Shown here: one piece after another, positions 38,801 to 43,425 of the stretch | Position numbering within the stretch: position 1 is the first letter of the stretch | Layout: each line of letters starts with the position of its first letter | Source of the DNA: a virus | DNA: 64,000 bases | Virus record (IMG/VR): IMGVR_UViG_3300032323_001214 | Span: 62,001 to 126,000 of that record | Strand: one strand, 5' to 3' | Program-made: the position numbers and the translations under genes | The notes under the pieces: model-generated | Told to the model about the DNA's origin: nothing | Database searches by the model: none | What the model saw: the letters and a program-made list of their open reading frames with translations, nothing else

Positions 38801-40097
38801 TGTACCTCATAACTTGGCAACCAATAATGTCGTAAGAATTGATGGAACTTCTGGCTCTACACAACTAAACAACAACATATATTATGTTAAAGTTGTAAGT
38901 GATACACAAGTAGACTTATATGAGTATGGTATCCCGGGCAATGCAGGTTATGATCCTGCATATGCGGCTATAAACTATCCAGTAGTTTCGGTGTCTACAT
39001 ATACAGGTGGAGGTTATATTTGGTTAGATCAAACATTTACACTGACAACTACTGTTGCTAGACAAACATATGTAACTACTAATCGAATTCGTGTAGACAG
39101 CACAAGTGAATTAGTTGAAGGAACACCAATTATATTTGCAGGTACTAATATTGGTAATTTGATTGCCAATACAACATACTATGTAAAAACTATTGTATCT
39201 AGTACTTTATTTACTATATCCGCTACACGAGGAGGAAGTGAATTTGTACAGATAAATGCTACTGGTACTATGGGGGCAACTCAATGGGAGCAAGTTAATG
39301 TAGATAGACTTTGGGTAACCGTTAATGGATATAGAGTACCTTCTAGTTCATTGGTAATAAACCCGGATAACAATTTGAGTATTCTTACTACCATTGTTCC
39401 CGGAGACATTATTGTGATTACAAGTATGATGCCAACAGCGACTCCAAACGAAAAAGTTTATATCAACAATGTAACCAAAAGTGGTATTTCGTCCGTGTAT
39501 AGAGCAAATACAGAAACACGTACATGGTTAACTAGTGATTTGTTTAATACTGATCAAACTATCTACGTAAATGATGTTACACGTTTAACTAATCAAATAG
39601 TCCAAAACGTTGCTAGCCCAGCTGCAATTGACGGGGTGACAAATATTGGATTAACTGCTGATAAACGTATTATTTGTCAGGTGATTATTTATAACAATAC
39701 AACAAGTACAACGTTGAGTTCTTCTGCTTATAGGGTAGTTGTAGATAATATTGCACCTGTATTGAAGATTACTTCCGGTGTGTCTACCGGAGATTCATTG
39801 ACTATAACAACAATTGAAGGCAATATTATATATGTTAACGGGGAACAGATTAGATTCAGTACTGTTGATTTTACACTAAATTCTTTATCTAATCTACAGC
39901 GTGGAGCTAATGGTACAGGTGAACAGACGTTTATTCCTGAATATTCAGAAGTATATGGTATATTATCAGAAAATAGACTAGTTCAAGCTGACTATTTTGA
40001 GACTTGGAATAGCTATATTTACAATACTACTGAGGGAGATCCGTTGCAGATAAGTCTTACTGCCGGAGCAGATTTCTTGCGAGCGGATGTTTCCTAA
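20835..40097 (+). CDS. Giant 6,420-aa baseplate/tail structural protein
   Basis: A single uninterrupted reading frame of 19.3 kb. The N-terminus (LNFLPDIFKTTTNAQFLAAT, then IEGYIGSKFGYGI) and following region to about residue 1750 look like the large protein that follows gp6 in environmental T4-like phages, in the position of T4 gp7. Further modules: a carbohydrate-binding-like segment (about 1976-2015, YTTGSIVKYKNKYWIA ending RDWKET); FG-GAP-like propeller repeats (about 2380-3090); FLQGYLNEVKPYHVVIKEFL (about 3655); a GGRGYTEPPRV motif (about 3831); many repeats containing TYYV (about 4085-4760 and 5450-6150); Asp-box repeats (about 4880-5260). No transmembrane or catalytic motif was recognised. 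The modules suggest a baseplate protein fused to host-binding domains. Gene identity with gp7 is inference. Confidence 0.75.
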   Translation: MATSTRIRTLNFLPDIFKTTTNAQFLAATLDQIVDQPNTERIEGYIGSKFGYGINAKNKYVIEPTKTRTDYQLDPGVAFLKKDTGIAQDFISYPGIIDALKLEGGITNNNDRLFESQIYSWDSFTDLDKIINFNQYYWLPEGPDPVTISTDIVFNASDYIITDAPNGYNVTADGQAQGSTNPTLTLLRGGTYRFSVNQDSQFWIQGAPGVTGLDPTQTNVQTRDVFGVSNNGEEVGIVTFTVPAKDALDEYNFPGNNIVDVVSTTPYDQINGQLLSTVGNIDGISSLNGLTVMFYNTGVPNEQGYISNFFDETNFDVNSNLVPAQTITISSTNSTGNVITCSSTANLVVGQTITFSGSTFGGILVYDAVFPNTIYYVNSIISPTEFTIAQQLFDVGVTPFSVSTASGSGLIANINQGLNEEGYYTDVTATFYRITYAGSVSDPVLRLVEVGPIPTNQKITAQYGTAWIARNFYRNVAGTINLVPYNSAILDVLYYQDGTSGNKVGQLRIINSNTTNRIDVVEDILGKKQYTAPNGVQFTNGLKVVFQGDIYPVSYENVQYYVEGVGTAIQLIPVSDLIAPEPFTSSTYIPYDTLPYDIGNYDSNLYIPVTPDYITIARNSINKNPWSRSNRWFHIDVITATATYNNNPNFVTIAATQENKAKRPIIEFYPNLRLFNSGYLGKAPIDFIDFRTTDAFEYVAGQENYYPDVEVYTAYTATINSAVSSTTTTISLSTSDIVGTFQVGQYINDTTNLLPTNAQISNISVASGITTLTVTWLGNYTFGSTTVASLIANDGQNDNYALFDGARIVFAADTNENVKDKIYVVRFSSITPLSTPVITLTPADDGEVLPLEQTVAFRGFNYKGKDFYFDSIDWLESQQKTTVNQPPLFDIFDENGISLSNSEYYVGTSFKGNKLFSYGLGSGLDDSILGFPIRYSSIDNVGDISFDVSLNADTFNYVRGTTPITQRVNTGYVYNYTVLGEQYRQIGWETAVGSSVQYQLFEFNYFASSPTTTYTCDVSMLSPDASAWPTLQVYVNNVLQTGTYTVTVGPNSTVINLEVPDPLVDTVVQVSILSNQVSKIGYYSVPINLNNNPLNQDIVVANVGDIRGQYQSIFYNNPDITGVVFGANNYRDLGNLVPWGNRIIQNSASLVLPGTFLRKQNHNLFNALMFNSKEYINFKTLLVGTVNNTDYSRHYPPAYMLDDALDQITASKTEDESFFWSDMLPNKAAYITNTYSFANSLDVSIYPLSKVYNYDTANYNGILVYLTRTTSGVTTTTQLIKGIDYTVSSTSPALTVETDLLPGDQITINEYNQTYGSYCPNTPTKLGLYPSTIPQVILDSNYVTPTYFIVGHDGSYNKLYGDYIDGQLIDFRDQVLLEFEKRVYNNLKLSNVIPINESDVIPGFWRTTDYSLDEIKQIYSINFLNWVGQNRVNYKKQVYNANNQYTYNYNRSGNKINRDPIPQGYWRGIYEYFYDTSNPDTKPWEMLGFANQPTWWASRYGSAPYTSDNLVLWGDLAAGYIWNDGVPYVNEAYVRPELLQVLPVDTAGNLVSPFIAIVGNYYNQSFVRDWAVGDVGPTEFSYRRSSTWPFDLMKMYALTKPAEFFNLGVDIDNYKYNAEFNQYLVNDRSHLVISDVEIYGNGTPKTSYINWIVDYEKQLGVDATKNITELLDNLDVRLVYRLAGFSDKSLLKFYVEKGTPNSNNASLLIPDESFGVLLYDNQPFERIVYSGVIVQSTPEGYFKVYGNSQTNAYFTISNPKINGNYDRITLQNLSVQVPKDYYDTTTIVSYGTEFYSLQEVAVFLSSYGRYLSTQGVLFDQIETGLEVSWNQMVAEFLYWAQSGWEPGSLINLNPAASLISINKDSYIVQPLTLQQQNFILNQNLYPIQSVDMSIVRDGTLFTAQPLNQGDTVAYGQFNISNFEHGIVFDNVTLFDDIIYNLITGLRQQRIIVRGTKTAEWNGTIDAQGFILNQDNIIEWNNETKYTTGSIVKYKNKYWIAVKIIQASEVFDERDWKETDYNEIQKGLLPNSSTRSYESTLYYDVNKANLENDADLLSFSLIGYRPRDYLALVDLTDITQINVYKNFIKNKGTLNAVSAFKGANLPQGGIDYEVYENWAIKAGEFGGVLNSNFVEFKLNQSELTGNPSTVELTNGAYTQGIQQQVPLYNIFNYGRPINSPNVLPTLPIDTPNVLFPDAGYVSFEDVKTYAYYYFGLTGAETPITRLYQGDYVWIANLQGTWQIMSPLSLGTVIEARNLANGTITLRFATAHALTKYSAFAVTNFDNRVNGYYTVQNVIDPFTVLVSANLNPSVQTITGQGIGFKFQSHRAQEPSDIINLPLLNNEFVKNKVWVDLGNEGSWQVYRKSLNYTYSNEIVKANSQSFGSAVAYTDNIGYLIADADAGVMYRYIYNALTEQYELFQTYTGSASFGTTISYAGDTFVVSQPTGSTASDRTINIYQLVSTTLTDRLELIQEPIQAPSSSITNWGSATAISGDQNWLYVSDTVNNRVYVYRKSQVTGKYEYVNIISITGVGGLDQFGYSLSTDYYGYTLVIGTPDQNYSSTIDNSGYSYIFDRLYQNFEAQSSSQPFIPLLFNLAVNTNTTTYNASATTAGSNKINVDTLQGLTVGTPSVFTGPVFGDISLNTVYYIRDTFSPANQVTLSTNKYTETVDNTYATGNKIRVSSNSDFVVNAPIVFYGETGTSNIVSGTKYYIKSITTVTIDTINYDAITISTTIGGSTFTVSNSDLNVTAVTFGNEVTLSSDTGTMTLNAQTQPVSVSVNGTTISEDQYAVIGNVLNMYGNITAGDIITLDSSTFVLMQTLSTGTTPRVGTQFGQSVAVNKYASEVLVGAPFQISETAGEGAVYRFTNGGGKYGMITGTVDCNLTSSETILINGFVVTLPIGGATGAANAINKANITNVQAANVDDKLVISLVNTSLATINDKLNIAALSPTAYTGMGIAPYTLTQTITCPHVGGATQFGEKIKFNEFGSFIVSAPAGTRFAGTTFDSTDDENFDNDTIFDNNTTQWVDPFANAGAVYMFDYLSNYNENLLNVGNFVYAQSVNDINQEYGDQPYYGQAIDYNNYTVIVGSPQFKPAFVNGQVVVYTNTAGEQDWVVFKESNPIVDTSRIQNGLLYSASTNNTLENLDYIDPLQGKLLGVVRENIDYVSNTDPASYNSPNATNRGSSVWGSPQIGELWFDTSNTRFVNYHQPDVTYNSKWWGRVFPGSNVSVYSWISSNVEPSQYQGPGVPYDTDNYAIELVQDARGSLVPQYFYWVRNTNIVFSKLGKTLSDTILEYYIINPINSGISYFAPLLPNAFALYNSDPYINNIDTIFHVGFSTGTNDDVSHSVYNLIRANYADDFLPGLPATNSLDIPESLYDRMLDSLAGLDETGAVVPDPFLPKPVQYGIYARPRQSFFVNRFGALQNYLQYANEVLAQFPITETRSANFLFQDGSVNPSTVNNPNWTGGTELFYDTQQYWNYIDWWAAGYNNNTKSAFRVPLYADLSTLSVPSGTIVTVAQNGNGKFEVYRSNDDNTWTRIGLEDGTIEFTNTLWDYEEARLGFGDNFFDTTPYDSFPSQETRYILRALNEQIYTQELQIYRNKSLILLFEYIQSETIEGQNYLPWLNKTSFIDVGHTIRELLPIEVFQTDNQDFLQGYLNEVKPYHVVIKEFLFKYTGQDVYDGDITDFDLPAQYNSTIQKFVSPELVYANPSSAYEFLPTDPIWETQAYNQWFDNFGLSITGVNGYPITTLSSYISLNSSSFTVDNSFGFPINGVVLIDAELIAYSNVDRSTNTLSGLTRGVDGTAITQHIPGAQLTIDLPAVLLLDGGRGYTEPPRVTAYYDETLYGPPKRPAQLEAVMFLDSVLSVNVIDPGAGYPVLPEIRIDPSISILFNSTQVSTLTNTIVLDTPLLQTGDLVKYIVGENTTAVGGLDDGQYYYINVLETAPAFTIALYTNYGDAVNDQRRVVLFDQGIGSDNKLNLSARASCVSSSAPIRQNQITLRFDRTSYTSRVTDWESGAFYGSFYAGLYTNSESISSSSISLQSTQPPISNILASAAGAAFEINSVTNDESSTWSSRTRDVVATVADNKITIVESAGGTTQGLSGVGPTIGFYVGMPVKFEGAVGTTGLVNSTTYYVAEVTNDSQIKISATDGGPVFSLNAEVISVAGLTLYVGQVLDSTIINITYPGIRQVTATTAITNKLTVPLTLSGQGGTSEFYTNLPVFFTGNVFGGIIENETYYVTTVADNQTFTLSTKQDPVMLNITGTSSTGNLVTCNSTLGLAVNDPIIFTDLTVSSGTTNLVEGTTYYVQSIFSGTQFKVATNVNSGEINPGTATLTGVVTDQKDTVTLTTATGNMTINVGLPISPGQINGQQFTFYPTSAQINDPAYTNGNLIERVIPATVTETTTGTGGWVFLTDTSGGLTNIYVNMPIEVDTTYGGLTAGTVYYVTEADSIETTVTTTTAGNALICTSTAGFYVGMPIVFDGISLGGTQLDFQYYVQSIASSTSFKIAETPTGPEVDLTSDSGSMNALGESYIKVSTTLSGTPIALTTVTAGETNLTQVIDPTGLDAATFDVSSILGGYRVIVTNDSSGYAIDNTIVINGSELGGTDGVNDLTMTVNTIGTNGELLSLICSGTPAGTNTEYYLKVISANECEVYSDPLLQIPVAYDDFSFNGIRSTTATSVTASNDRITVNSNSLFNVNDPVVFTGSVFGGLVVGQTYYILAKPTSTTVTVSATVGGSVVNIAADASGTMYMAKSGDYALLPEPFFFNQSLVKYNNRVYQCVVSNNDTDFIFGKWEVLDSGSRELNALDRIVGYYQPTVNMPGLDLTQLVNGITYPNSTYYGNAFAPDDEYELDTILQDQPFYPTEIDTASIIWNGSGYIGVANSPEYSAIIASPDNTDWVIDNISNQPVGVTDIAYANGKYVITTTNAATPIYTSPNGTIWSTNGSYTPYGSTPYDEIPYDVTALVVESNLLNSVSYLNNKWVAVGNNIVTSEDGTVWRETDAFTNGLTNVLNGIIGANTTNFTGFVAVGKGQEVVSGITTNVNLLKTSTNGTIWSTLNTLSTKGFNAVAASPTQLVTVGEDGVIYASQNGVNWLGVNEAVIISVNGSSNEIIVPSTAGFQVGDTVRFTNSFGVINSSTSYTISAIPSTTQVQLTSVILSGTVPTSTTYMYKYPRTETLNDVHYANGIYVAVGDVGAGNAVIKTSSDGYTWTSRNSTVAQKLNGVNYNSDDGVWIVVGDNNVILQSTDNGVTWESSSVFLTDPTVYNVQGDPFLSGYGPEEMVPGVVSDNLTMIVTTRPGTNWDATEYQHVGYNVVSTEIVPDSGTQTTFSFDNLVQIPAQIAVWQIDGITELGTRLYDGYDYVTNNSSNWINKIVELNSPLPLGDSLRIDVYEVGNGDQLVKSNSQTDPIRINDVTGFNEIYLSCNYSGTRTSGSGVIRQGTEPIQTTVIATESTGDSMVCIDASKLTINQQITFQGDVFGGVAIDTPYYVKTISNITNRITISDSIVSGVAGPTLQLTSDTGSMDLIIQVGSGAVWSDPITYHNGNKLIFGTVTQISQTKSSTNTIVCNSTGGIAINDRITFSDTMIGGLTPQTTYYVRSVVDGNEFTVSLTQGGPVVALTDNNGGALAITNDYAFGQVINSTAAKIIFSAQYNDTVDYLVYTVFGETQPQQYGYTIPETEVFLVPSTPVTTFTLTNYYSGDNPENAVVEHNGLRLVNLSDYTIDTMTGVLTLTFSPSAGDTIAVTTYNLTERQYLHTNYGGSFSGSITTSLTVSNSTHQPGYDETNYDIGDYSPGPDYLTLGSGSTASLIVNDAIIFNAPTIGGIVANQTYYVVNILSSTQFAVSNTLGGAPLTLTTASGSMIGIINPPTVSNIVAINNAIAPPIASTLVTTATGTVITGTTTAGFVVGQTIIFKSAGSTIGNIVNGEYYYVESIIDGTDFTISETPGGSAFVVDAGTVTGTLVVYVGGLEAVRVTTGVPHNLATNNVVRIDGTSGSTQLNNNIYYVKVVSDTQVDLYEYGIPGNAGYDPAYAAINYPVVSVSTYTGGGYIWLDQTFTLTTTVARQTYVTTNRIRVDSTSELVEGTPIIFAGTNIGNLIANTTYYVKTIVSSTLFTISATRGGSEFVQINATGTMGATQWEQVNVDRLWVTVNGYRVPSSSLVINPDNNLSILTTIVPGDIIVITSMMPTATPNEKVYINNVTKSGISSVYRANTETRTWLTSDLFNTDQTIYVNDVTRLTNQIVQNVASPAAIDGVTNIGLTADKRIICQVIIYNNTTSTTLSSSAYRVVVDNIAPVLKITSGVSTGDSLTITTIEGNIIYVNGEQIRFSTVDFTLNSLSNLQRGANGTGEQTFIPEYSEVYGILSENRLVQADYFETWNSYIYNTTEGDPLQISLTAGADFLRADVS
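27970..30110 (+). repeat. FG-GAP-like beta-propeller repeats within the giant protein
   Basis: About residues 2380-3090 carry repeated units of the integrin-alpha type: SFGSAVAYTDNIGYLIADAD, QFGYSLSTDYYGYTLVIGTP, QFGQSVAVNKYASEVLVGAP followed by GAVYRF, and QFGEKIKFNEFGSFIVSAP followed by GAVYMF. Pattern: FG.S(V/I)A, then a strand, then (V/I)G(T/A)P, then GA.Y.F. Such propellers commonly mediate binding. Confidence 0.6.
33090..39290 (+). repeat. Tandem TYYV-type beta-rich repeats within the giant protein
   Basis: At least ten divergent copies of a 70-90-residue unit: (N/T)-x-(I/V)-x-C-x-S-T, then (V/I)GxP(I/V)xFxG, FGG(L/I)V, TYYV, S(I/V)xSxTxFx(I/V), ending in a GG..V.L/SGTM-like segment. 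Examples: FYVGMPIVFDGISLGG, FNVNDPVVFTGSVFGG, LIVNDAIIFNAPTIGG, LVEGTPIIFAGTNIGN. Earlier copies occur near 21830-22080 and 28640-29140. Confidence 0.65.
35480..36620 (+). repeat. Asp-box (BNR-like) repeats within the giant protein
   Basis: Motif S-x-(D/N)-(G)-x-x-W recurs: SPDNTDW, SPNGTIW, SEDGTVW, STNGTIW, SQNGVNW, SSDGYTW and STDNGVTW, separated by WVAVG/YVAVG/WIVVG strands. This is the periodicity of Asp-box propellers as in sialidase-like and Ycf48-like folds, often carbohydrate- or protein-binding. No sialidase catalytic residues were sought successfully. Confidence 0.6.
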
Positions 40098-40099
40098 AA

Positions 40100-40107
40100 G
40101 ATAAATA
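40100..40107 (+). promoter_or_regulatory. Late promoter GATAAATA
   Basis: Directly after the giant gene's stop. With T4-type spacing, transcription would start at about 40113, which is the ATG of the 49-aa gene, so that message would be nearly leaderless. Confidence 0.65.
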
Positions 40108-40112
40108 AATAT

Positions 40113-40262
40113 ATGAACACGACTACGGACCAACATAAAAAAGAGCCTTTAGAGGCTCCTATAAAACCCAATGAAACCGGAGGGTTTTATTTTAGTTCCC
40201 ACGTAAGAATAACAGACCCAAATACAAAAGAAGTATTAGTCCAAACTAGAGGCGACAACTAA
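40113..40262 (+). CDS. Small virion-associated(?) protein, 49 aa
   Basis: 49 aa with a polar N-terminus (MNTTTDQHKKEP) and a compact C-terminal segment GGFYFSSHVRITDPNTKEV. No stop-free upstream extension exists (in-frame TAA at 40095). It overlaps the next gene by TAATG, so translation is coupled. The 'ITDP..KEVLVQTRGDN' ending resembles the start of the next protein's motif (KIYDPNNGEVFVDKHN), hinting at a short, related strand pair. Function unknown; position suggests a tail or baseplate role. No ribosome-binding site is seen. Confidence 0.6.
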   Translation: MNTTTDQHKKEPLEAPIKPNETGGFYFSSHVRITDPNTKEVLVQTRGDN

Positions 40263-40882
40263 TGTCAGTAATTACATTATCATATAAAGTAGAGGGTTTT
40301 CTAAAAATCTATGACCCAAACAATGGGGAAGTTTTTGTAGACAAACACAATGCTATTAACTACGAAAATATGTCAGAAGCTATTGCTGACACATTAAGTA
40401 GTCGAGGTTACGGTGAAATTTATCAAATGGCGTTCGGTAACGGAGGCGCAAGTGTAGATGAGACCGGAATTATCACATATTTACCACCCAATACAACTGG
40501 TCAAAATGCGGCTCTGTATAACCAAACTTACGCTAAAATCGTTGATGATACTAGCGTTTTCAACTTAGATCCTACACGCAATAAAATGACTGTTTCACAC
40601 ACTACTGGTCGTGTATATACGGACATTTTAGTACAGTGTTTGCTAGATTATGGTGAACCTGCAGGACAAAATGCATTTGATAATAGCACCCAAACAGACT
40701 CAAACTATATTTTTGATGAATTGGGGCTATTGGCAAACTATGGAACAGACAGTGACGGAAACGTGATTACTAGGTTACTTACCCATGTAATTTTCCACCC
40801 TGTCCAAAAGAGTTTAAACAGACAAATACAAATAGATTACACAGTTAGAATTCAAAGCCTGACTAACTTAGTAACTATTTAA
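40262..40882 (+). CDS. Tail/baseplate structural protein of unknown role
   Basis: 206 aa, no signal peptide or membrane segment. It contains GFLKIYDPNNGEVFVDKHN near the start, GEIYQMAFGNGGASVDETG in the middle and FIFHPV-like THVIFHPVQKSLNRQIQI near the end. I recognise the pattern from environmental T4-like phages, where it follows the giant baseplate gene, but not a function. Its context, between the giant protein and the fibre-like proteins under a late promoter, points to a virion component. Confidence 0.6.
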   Translation: MSVITLSYKVEGFLKIYDPNNGEVFVDKHNAINYENMSEAIADTLSSRGYGEIYQMAFGNGGASVDETGIITYLPPNTTGQNAALYNQTYAKIVDDTSVFNLDPTRNKMTVSHTTGRVYTDILVQCLLDYGEPAGQNAFDNSTQTDSNYIFDELGLLANYGTDSDGNVITRLLTHVIFHPVQKSLNRQIQIDYTVRIQSLTNLVTI

Positions 40883-40890
40883 GATAAATA
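40883..40890 (+). promoter_or_regulatory. Late promoter GATAAATA
   Basis: Just after the 206-aa protein's stop. Expected start about 40896; the 17-base leader contains CGGAG before the ATG at 40913. Confidence 0.75.
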
Positions 40891-40912
40891 ATGAATATCG
40901 GAGTGATTTAAA

Positions 40913-42109
40913 ATGGCATATACAATTGTTAAAAGTGATGGTACAGTACTAACGACCATTGCCGACGGTACTATTAATACTACAAGTACCTCATTAGGTT
41001 TACCGGGTAGAAATTATGCAGGTTATGGTCAAACACTAGACACTAACTTTGTACATATGACGGAAAATTTTGCGGACACTACCCCTCCGTCAAACCCTTT
41101 ACGAGGTCAATTATGGTTTAATACAAATGCTAATACGTTGTATGTTTGCCCAGCAGATGGAACTAGTAACGCTAACGCCTGGCTAGCGTTGACTTCTACT
41201 GCATCAGGTGGAACAACAACGTTCGGTGCAGTTACAGTAACTGGTAACCTACAAGCTAATAATATTACTGCACTAAACAATATTACTGGTGCAAATGGAG
41301 TATTCACAAATATATCTGTTAGTGCAAATGCCAATATTGCTACAGGTAACATCACTACTGGTAATATTTCAACTCTTAATACTACAGTAATTTCTGCTGG
41401 TGCTAACACAACAGCCGGAACTTTAACTGGTACTTGGACAGCAAACGGTGGGGGTTCAGGAAACTCACTTATTGTAACAAATGGTAATATTGTTGCTTCA
41501 ACCGGTATTAAAACAGATAATTACTACTATGCAAATGGATCTCCAATCTCATTTGCAGGTACATATAATAACAGTAACGTAGCTGCATACTTACCAACGT
41601 ACGGTGGTAATATATTGACAGTACAAACACAAGCAACTATAATAACTACAGGTGCTAATACAACAGCAGGAACAATAACTGGTAACTGGTCACTATCATC
41701 TGGTTCTAGATTGATGGCAACATACGCTGACTTGGCAGAACGTTTCGAAGCAGACAGTTACTATGACGCCGGCACAGTTGTTGAATTGGGCGGAGACAAA
41801 GAAATTACTGCTGTTCAGTATGAATTAAGTGATGACGTATTTGGTGTTGTATCGGATACAGCGGCTTATTTGATGAATGCAGGCGCAGGCTCAGACAAAA
41901 CTCACCCTCCAGTAGCGGTTGGCGGTCGTGTGCTAGTAAAAGTAACAGGTAAAGTTCGCAAAGGTCAACGTCTAGTTTCTGCAGGTAACGGTATAGCCCG
42001 CGCGGCAAAAGCTGGTGAAGCAACATCATTCAACACAATTGGTAGAGCATTAGCTCACAAAACTGACGAAGCTGTTGGAACGGTCGAAGCATTCGTTTCA
42101 ATTAAATAA
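40913..42109 (+). CDS. Tail fibre-like protein with Peptidase_G2-type C-terminal domain
   Basis: 398 aa. The N-terminal 90 residues (GQLWFNTNANTLYVC) look like a virion attachment domain. Residues 100-265 are Asn/Thr/Gly/Ala-rich with short repeats (TGNITTGNIST) typical of trimeric fibre shafts. From about residue 275, SRLMATYADLAERFEAD opens a domain of the intramolecular-chaperone / Peptidase_G2 kind (VVELGGDKEITAV, VFGVVSDTAAYLMN, VGGRVLVKVTGKVRKGQ), which in other phages helps fibres trimerise and may self-cleave. Cleavage here is not shown. It is probably a host-recognition fibre, with the next gene as a partner. Confidence 0.7.
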   Translation: MAYTIVKSDGTVLTTIADGTINTTSTSLGLPGRNYAGYGQTLDTNFVHMTENFADTTPPSNPLRGQLWFNTNANTLYVCPADGTSNANAWLALTSTASGGTTTFGAVTVTGNLQANNITALNNITGANGVFTNISVSANANIATGNITTGNISTLNTTVISAGANTTAGTLTGTWTANGGGSGNSLIVTNGNIVASTGIKTDNYYYANGSPISFAGTYNNSNVAAYLPTYGGNILTVQTQATIITTGANTTAGTITGNWSLSSGSRLMATYADLAERFEADSYYDAGTVVELGGDKEITAVQYELSDDVFGVVSDTAAYLMNAGAGSDKTHPPVAVGGRVLVKVTGKVRKGQRLVSAGNGIARAAKAGEATSFNTIGRALAHKTDEAVGTVEAFVSIK

Positions 42110-42118
42110 GGATAAAAG

Positions 42119-43072
42119 ATGAGCTATGCACAATTTGGATTAATCGATGCATCAGACTTTAACACGTTAGTAGGTGGAAATCCCACTGCAACTGCTAATA
42201 CACTGAACGCAACATGGGCTACTGGGTCAGGCGCAGCAGGATATGGCCAAACTGCCCAAGCGAACGTTGCTGTATCTGATACTGTTCTTGCTTCTTCATG
42301 GGCTAACTTAGTCAACAGAACAGCTAACGCCGCAACACACCAAGGATCAAGTATTAGTAATGTGGCCGCGCCTGTTGTAGGTGGCATCATCACATTTTCG
42401 TCTGCTATTCCTACAAACTTACAAACAATTTACACAAACAGACGTAATGCCGCAACACAAAGTTCCACTACATCCAACACAGTAGCATCTGGTTCTACCT
42501 GGTCCGATAGAGCAACATTTACGCATACTGCAACATTTGCAAATGGTGACGCAGCCCGTTATTTCTTTAATTCAGGTGGTCAGCTGGCAATCACAGTGTC
42601 ACATGCTAACACAACATCCGGTATTAACTTGTTGTTGAATCAGTTATGCACGAACGTAGGTACCGTAGTGTTGAGTTCTGTTACCAGCGGCACAGCAACG
42701 ATTACAGGAACAAACTATAATGGTATTACTAAAATCGGCGGTGGCGGCAACGCTCCTACTATAAGCACCAACAGCGGATACTATGCTTTGTCTACCAGTA
42801 ACGCAAATGTATTCTATCAAACAGCATCTACTGGTCCATCAGGATATCTATCAACTAATATTAACATATTGATTAGAACAAATGGTACAGTTGGTAGCAA
42901 CGGTGATGTGGGTAACGTTATTACAATCACTACAGTTTGGGATGAAATTCCAAACGGATTGACAGTTGGTACAGGAGCGACAACTACATTGACTGTGCGC
43001 CCACCAGAAGTTACTAACTTAGCTAACAGTTGGGGTACTATTAATCTTACTGGTTCTGTAACACAAGTTTAA
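42119..43072 (+). CDS. Fibre-like virion protein
   Basis: 317 aa, rich in Thr/Ser/Asn/Gly and short beta strands. The N-terminus (AQFGLIDASDFNTLVGGNPT, then AGYGQ) and a middle segment (ARYFFNSGGQLAITVSHANT) resemble structural proteins of environmental phages, and no enzymatic motif is visible. AAGGATAAAAG lies before the ATG, and the gene follows the fibre-like gene by nine bases. It is likely a tail fibre, collar or head-decoration protein expressed late. Confidence 0.6.
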   Translation: MSYAQFGLIDASDFNTLVGGNPTATANTLNATWATGSGAAGYGQTAQANVAVSDTVLASSWANLVNRTANAATHQGSSISNVAAPVVGGIITFSSAIPTNLQTIYTNRRNAATQSSTTSNTVASGSTWSDRATFTHTATFANGDAARYFFNSGGQLAITVSHANTTSGINLLLNQLCTNVGTVVLSSVTSGTATITGTNYNGITKIGGGGNAPTISTNSGYYALSTSNANVFYQTASTGPSGYLSTNINILIRTNGTVGSNGDVGNVITITTVWDEIPNGLTVGTGATTTLTVRPPEVTNLANSWGTINLTGSVTQV

Positions 43073-43084
43073 TTTTTTAGCTAC

Positions 43085-43130
43085 TTGGTATCCATCTAAA
43101 TACTCTCAGGAGAGTTTAAATGGATACCAA
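43085..43130 (+). promoter_or_regulatory. Late-promoter-containing hairpin over the start of the 101-aa gene
   Basis: TTGGTATCCAT (43085-43095) is the exact reverse complement of ATGGATACCAA (43120-43130), which begins with the start codon. Inside, ACTCTC/GAGAGT (43102-43107 with 43110-43115) encloses the ribosome-binding AGGAG. TCTAAATA (43095-43102) resembles the late octamer. Transcripts from upstream would hide both AGGAG and ATG. A transcript initiating near 43108 would lack the left arm and be translatable. Confidence 0.6.
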
Positions 43131-43425
43131 AACCTTAATTGCAGAGGCTAAAGCTAGATTCAATCATAATGCAGCCAAAGCCCAATTAAAAGACAAATAT
43201 GATGGCAAATTTATTGTTGCCGATCAAGGAGGGCTTTGGACAGCCACCCCTGAACTTATTGCATTCTTAAATGCAGTGGATGACAATTTTGTTATAATTA
43301 TTGATAACTTTAATAACCCCGTAGAAGTTAAACGTGAAGATTTGTTGCGAATACTACAAGACACTTATCAAAAAGTTATGCTTGAATGGTATAAAGAATG
43401 GAAAGAGTTAGAGTCTAAACGATGA
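43120..43425 (+). CDS. Conserved-looking small protein heading the modification array
   Basis: 101 aa, soluble, Lys/Asp/Glu-rich with KARFNHNAAKAQLKDKYDGK near the start and ending LEWYKEWKELESKR. Not matched to a named family; the pattern is familiar from environmental T4-like phages next to fibre genes. It overlaps the first glycosyltransferase-like gene by four bases (ATGA). Its start lies in the hairpin described above, so it and the genes behind it are probably made late. Confidence 0.65.
   Translation: MDTKTLIAEAKARFNHNAAKAQLKDKYDGKFIVADQGGLWTATPELIAFLNAVDDNFVIIIDNFNNPVEVKREDLLRILQDTYQKVMLEWYKEWKELESKR

Noticed and set aside
42102-42109. TTAAATA-like sequence before the second fibre-like gene
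   Set aside because: Only a partial octamer match overlapping a stop codon; the gene has a good ribosome-binding site and is likely read from the previous promoter.
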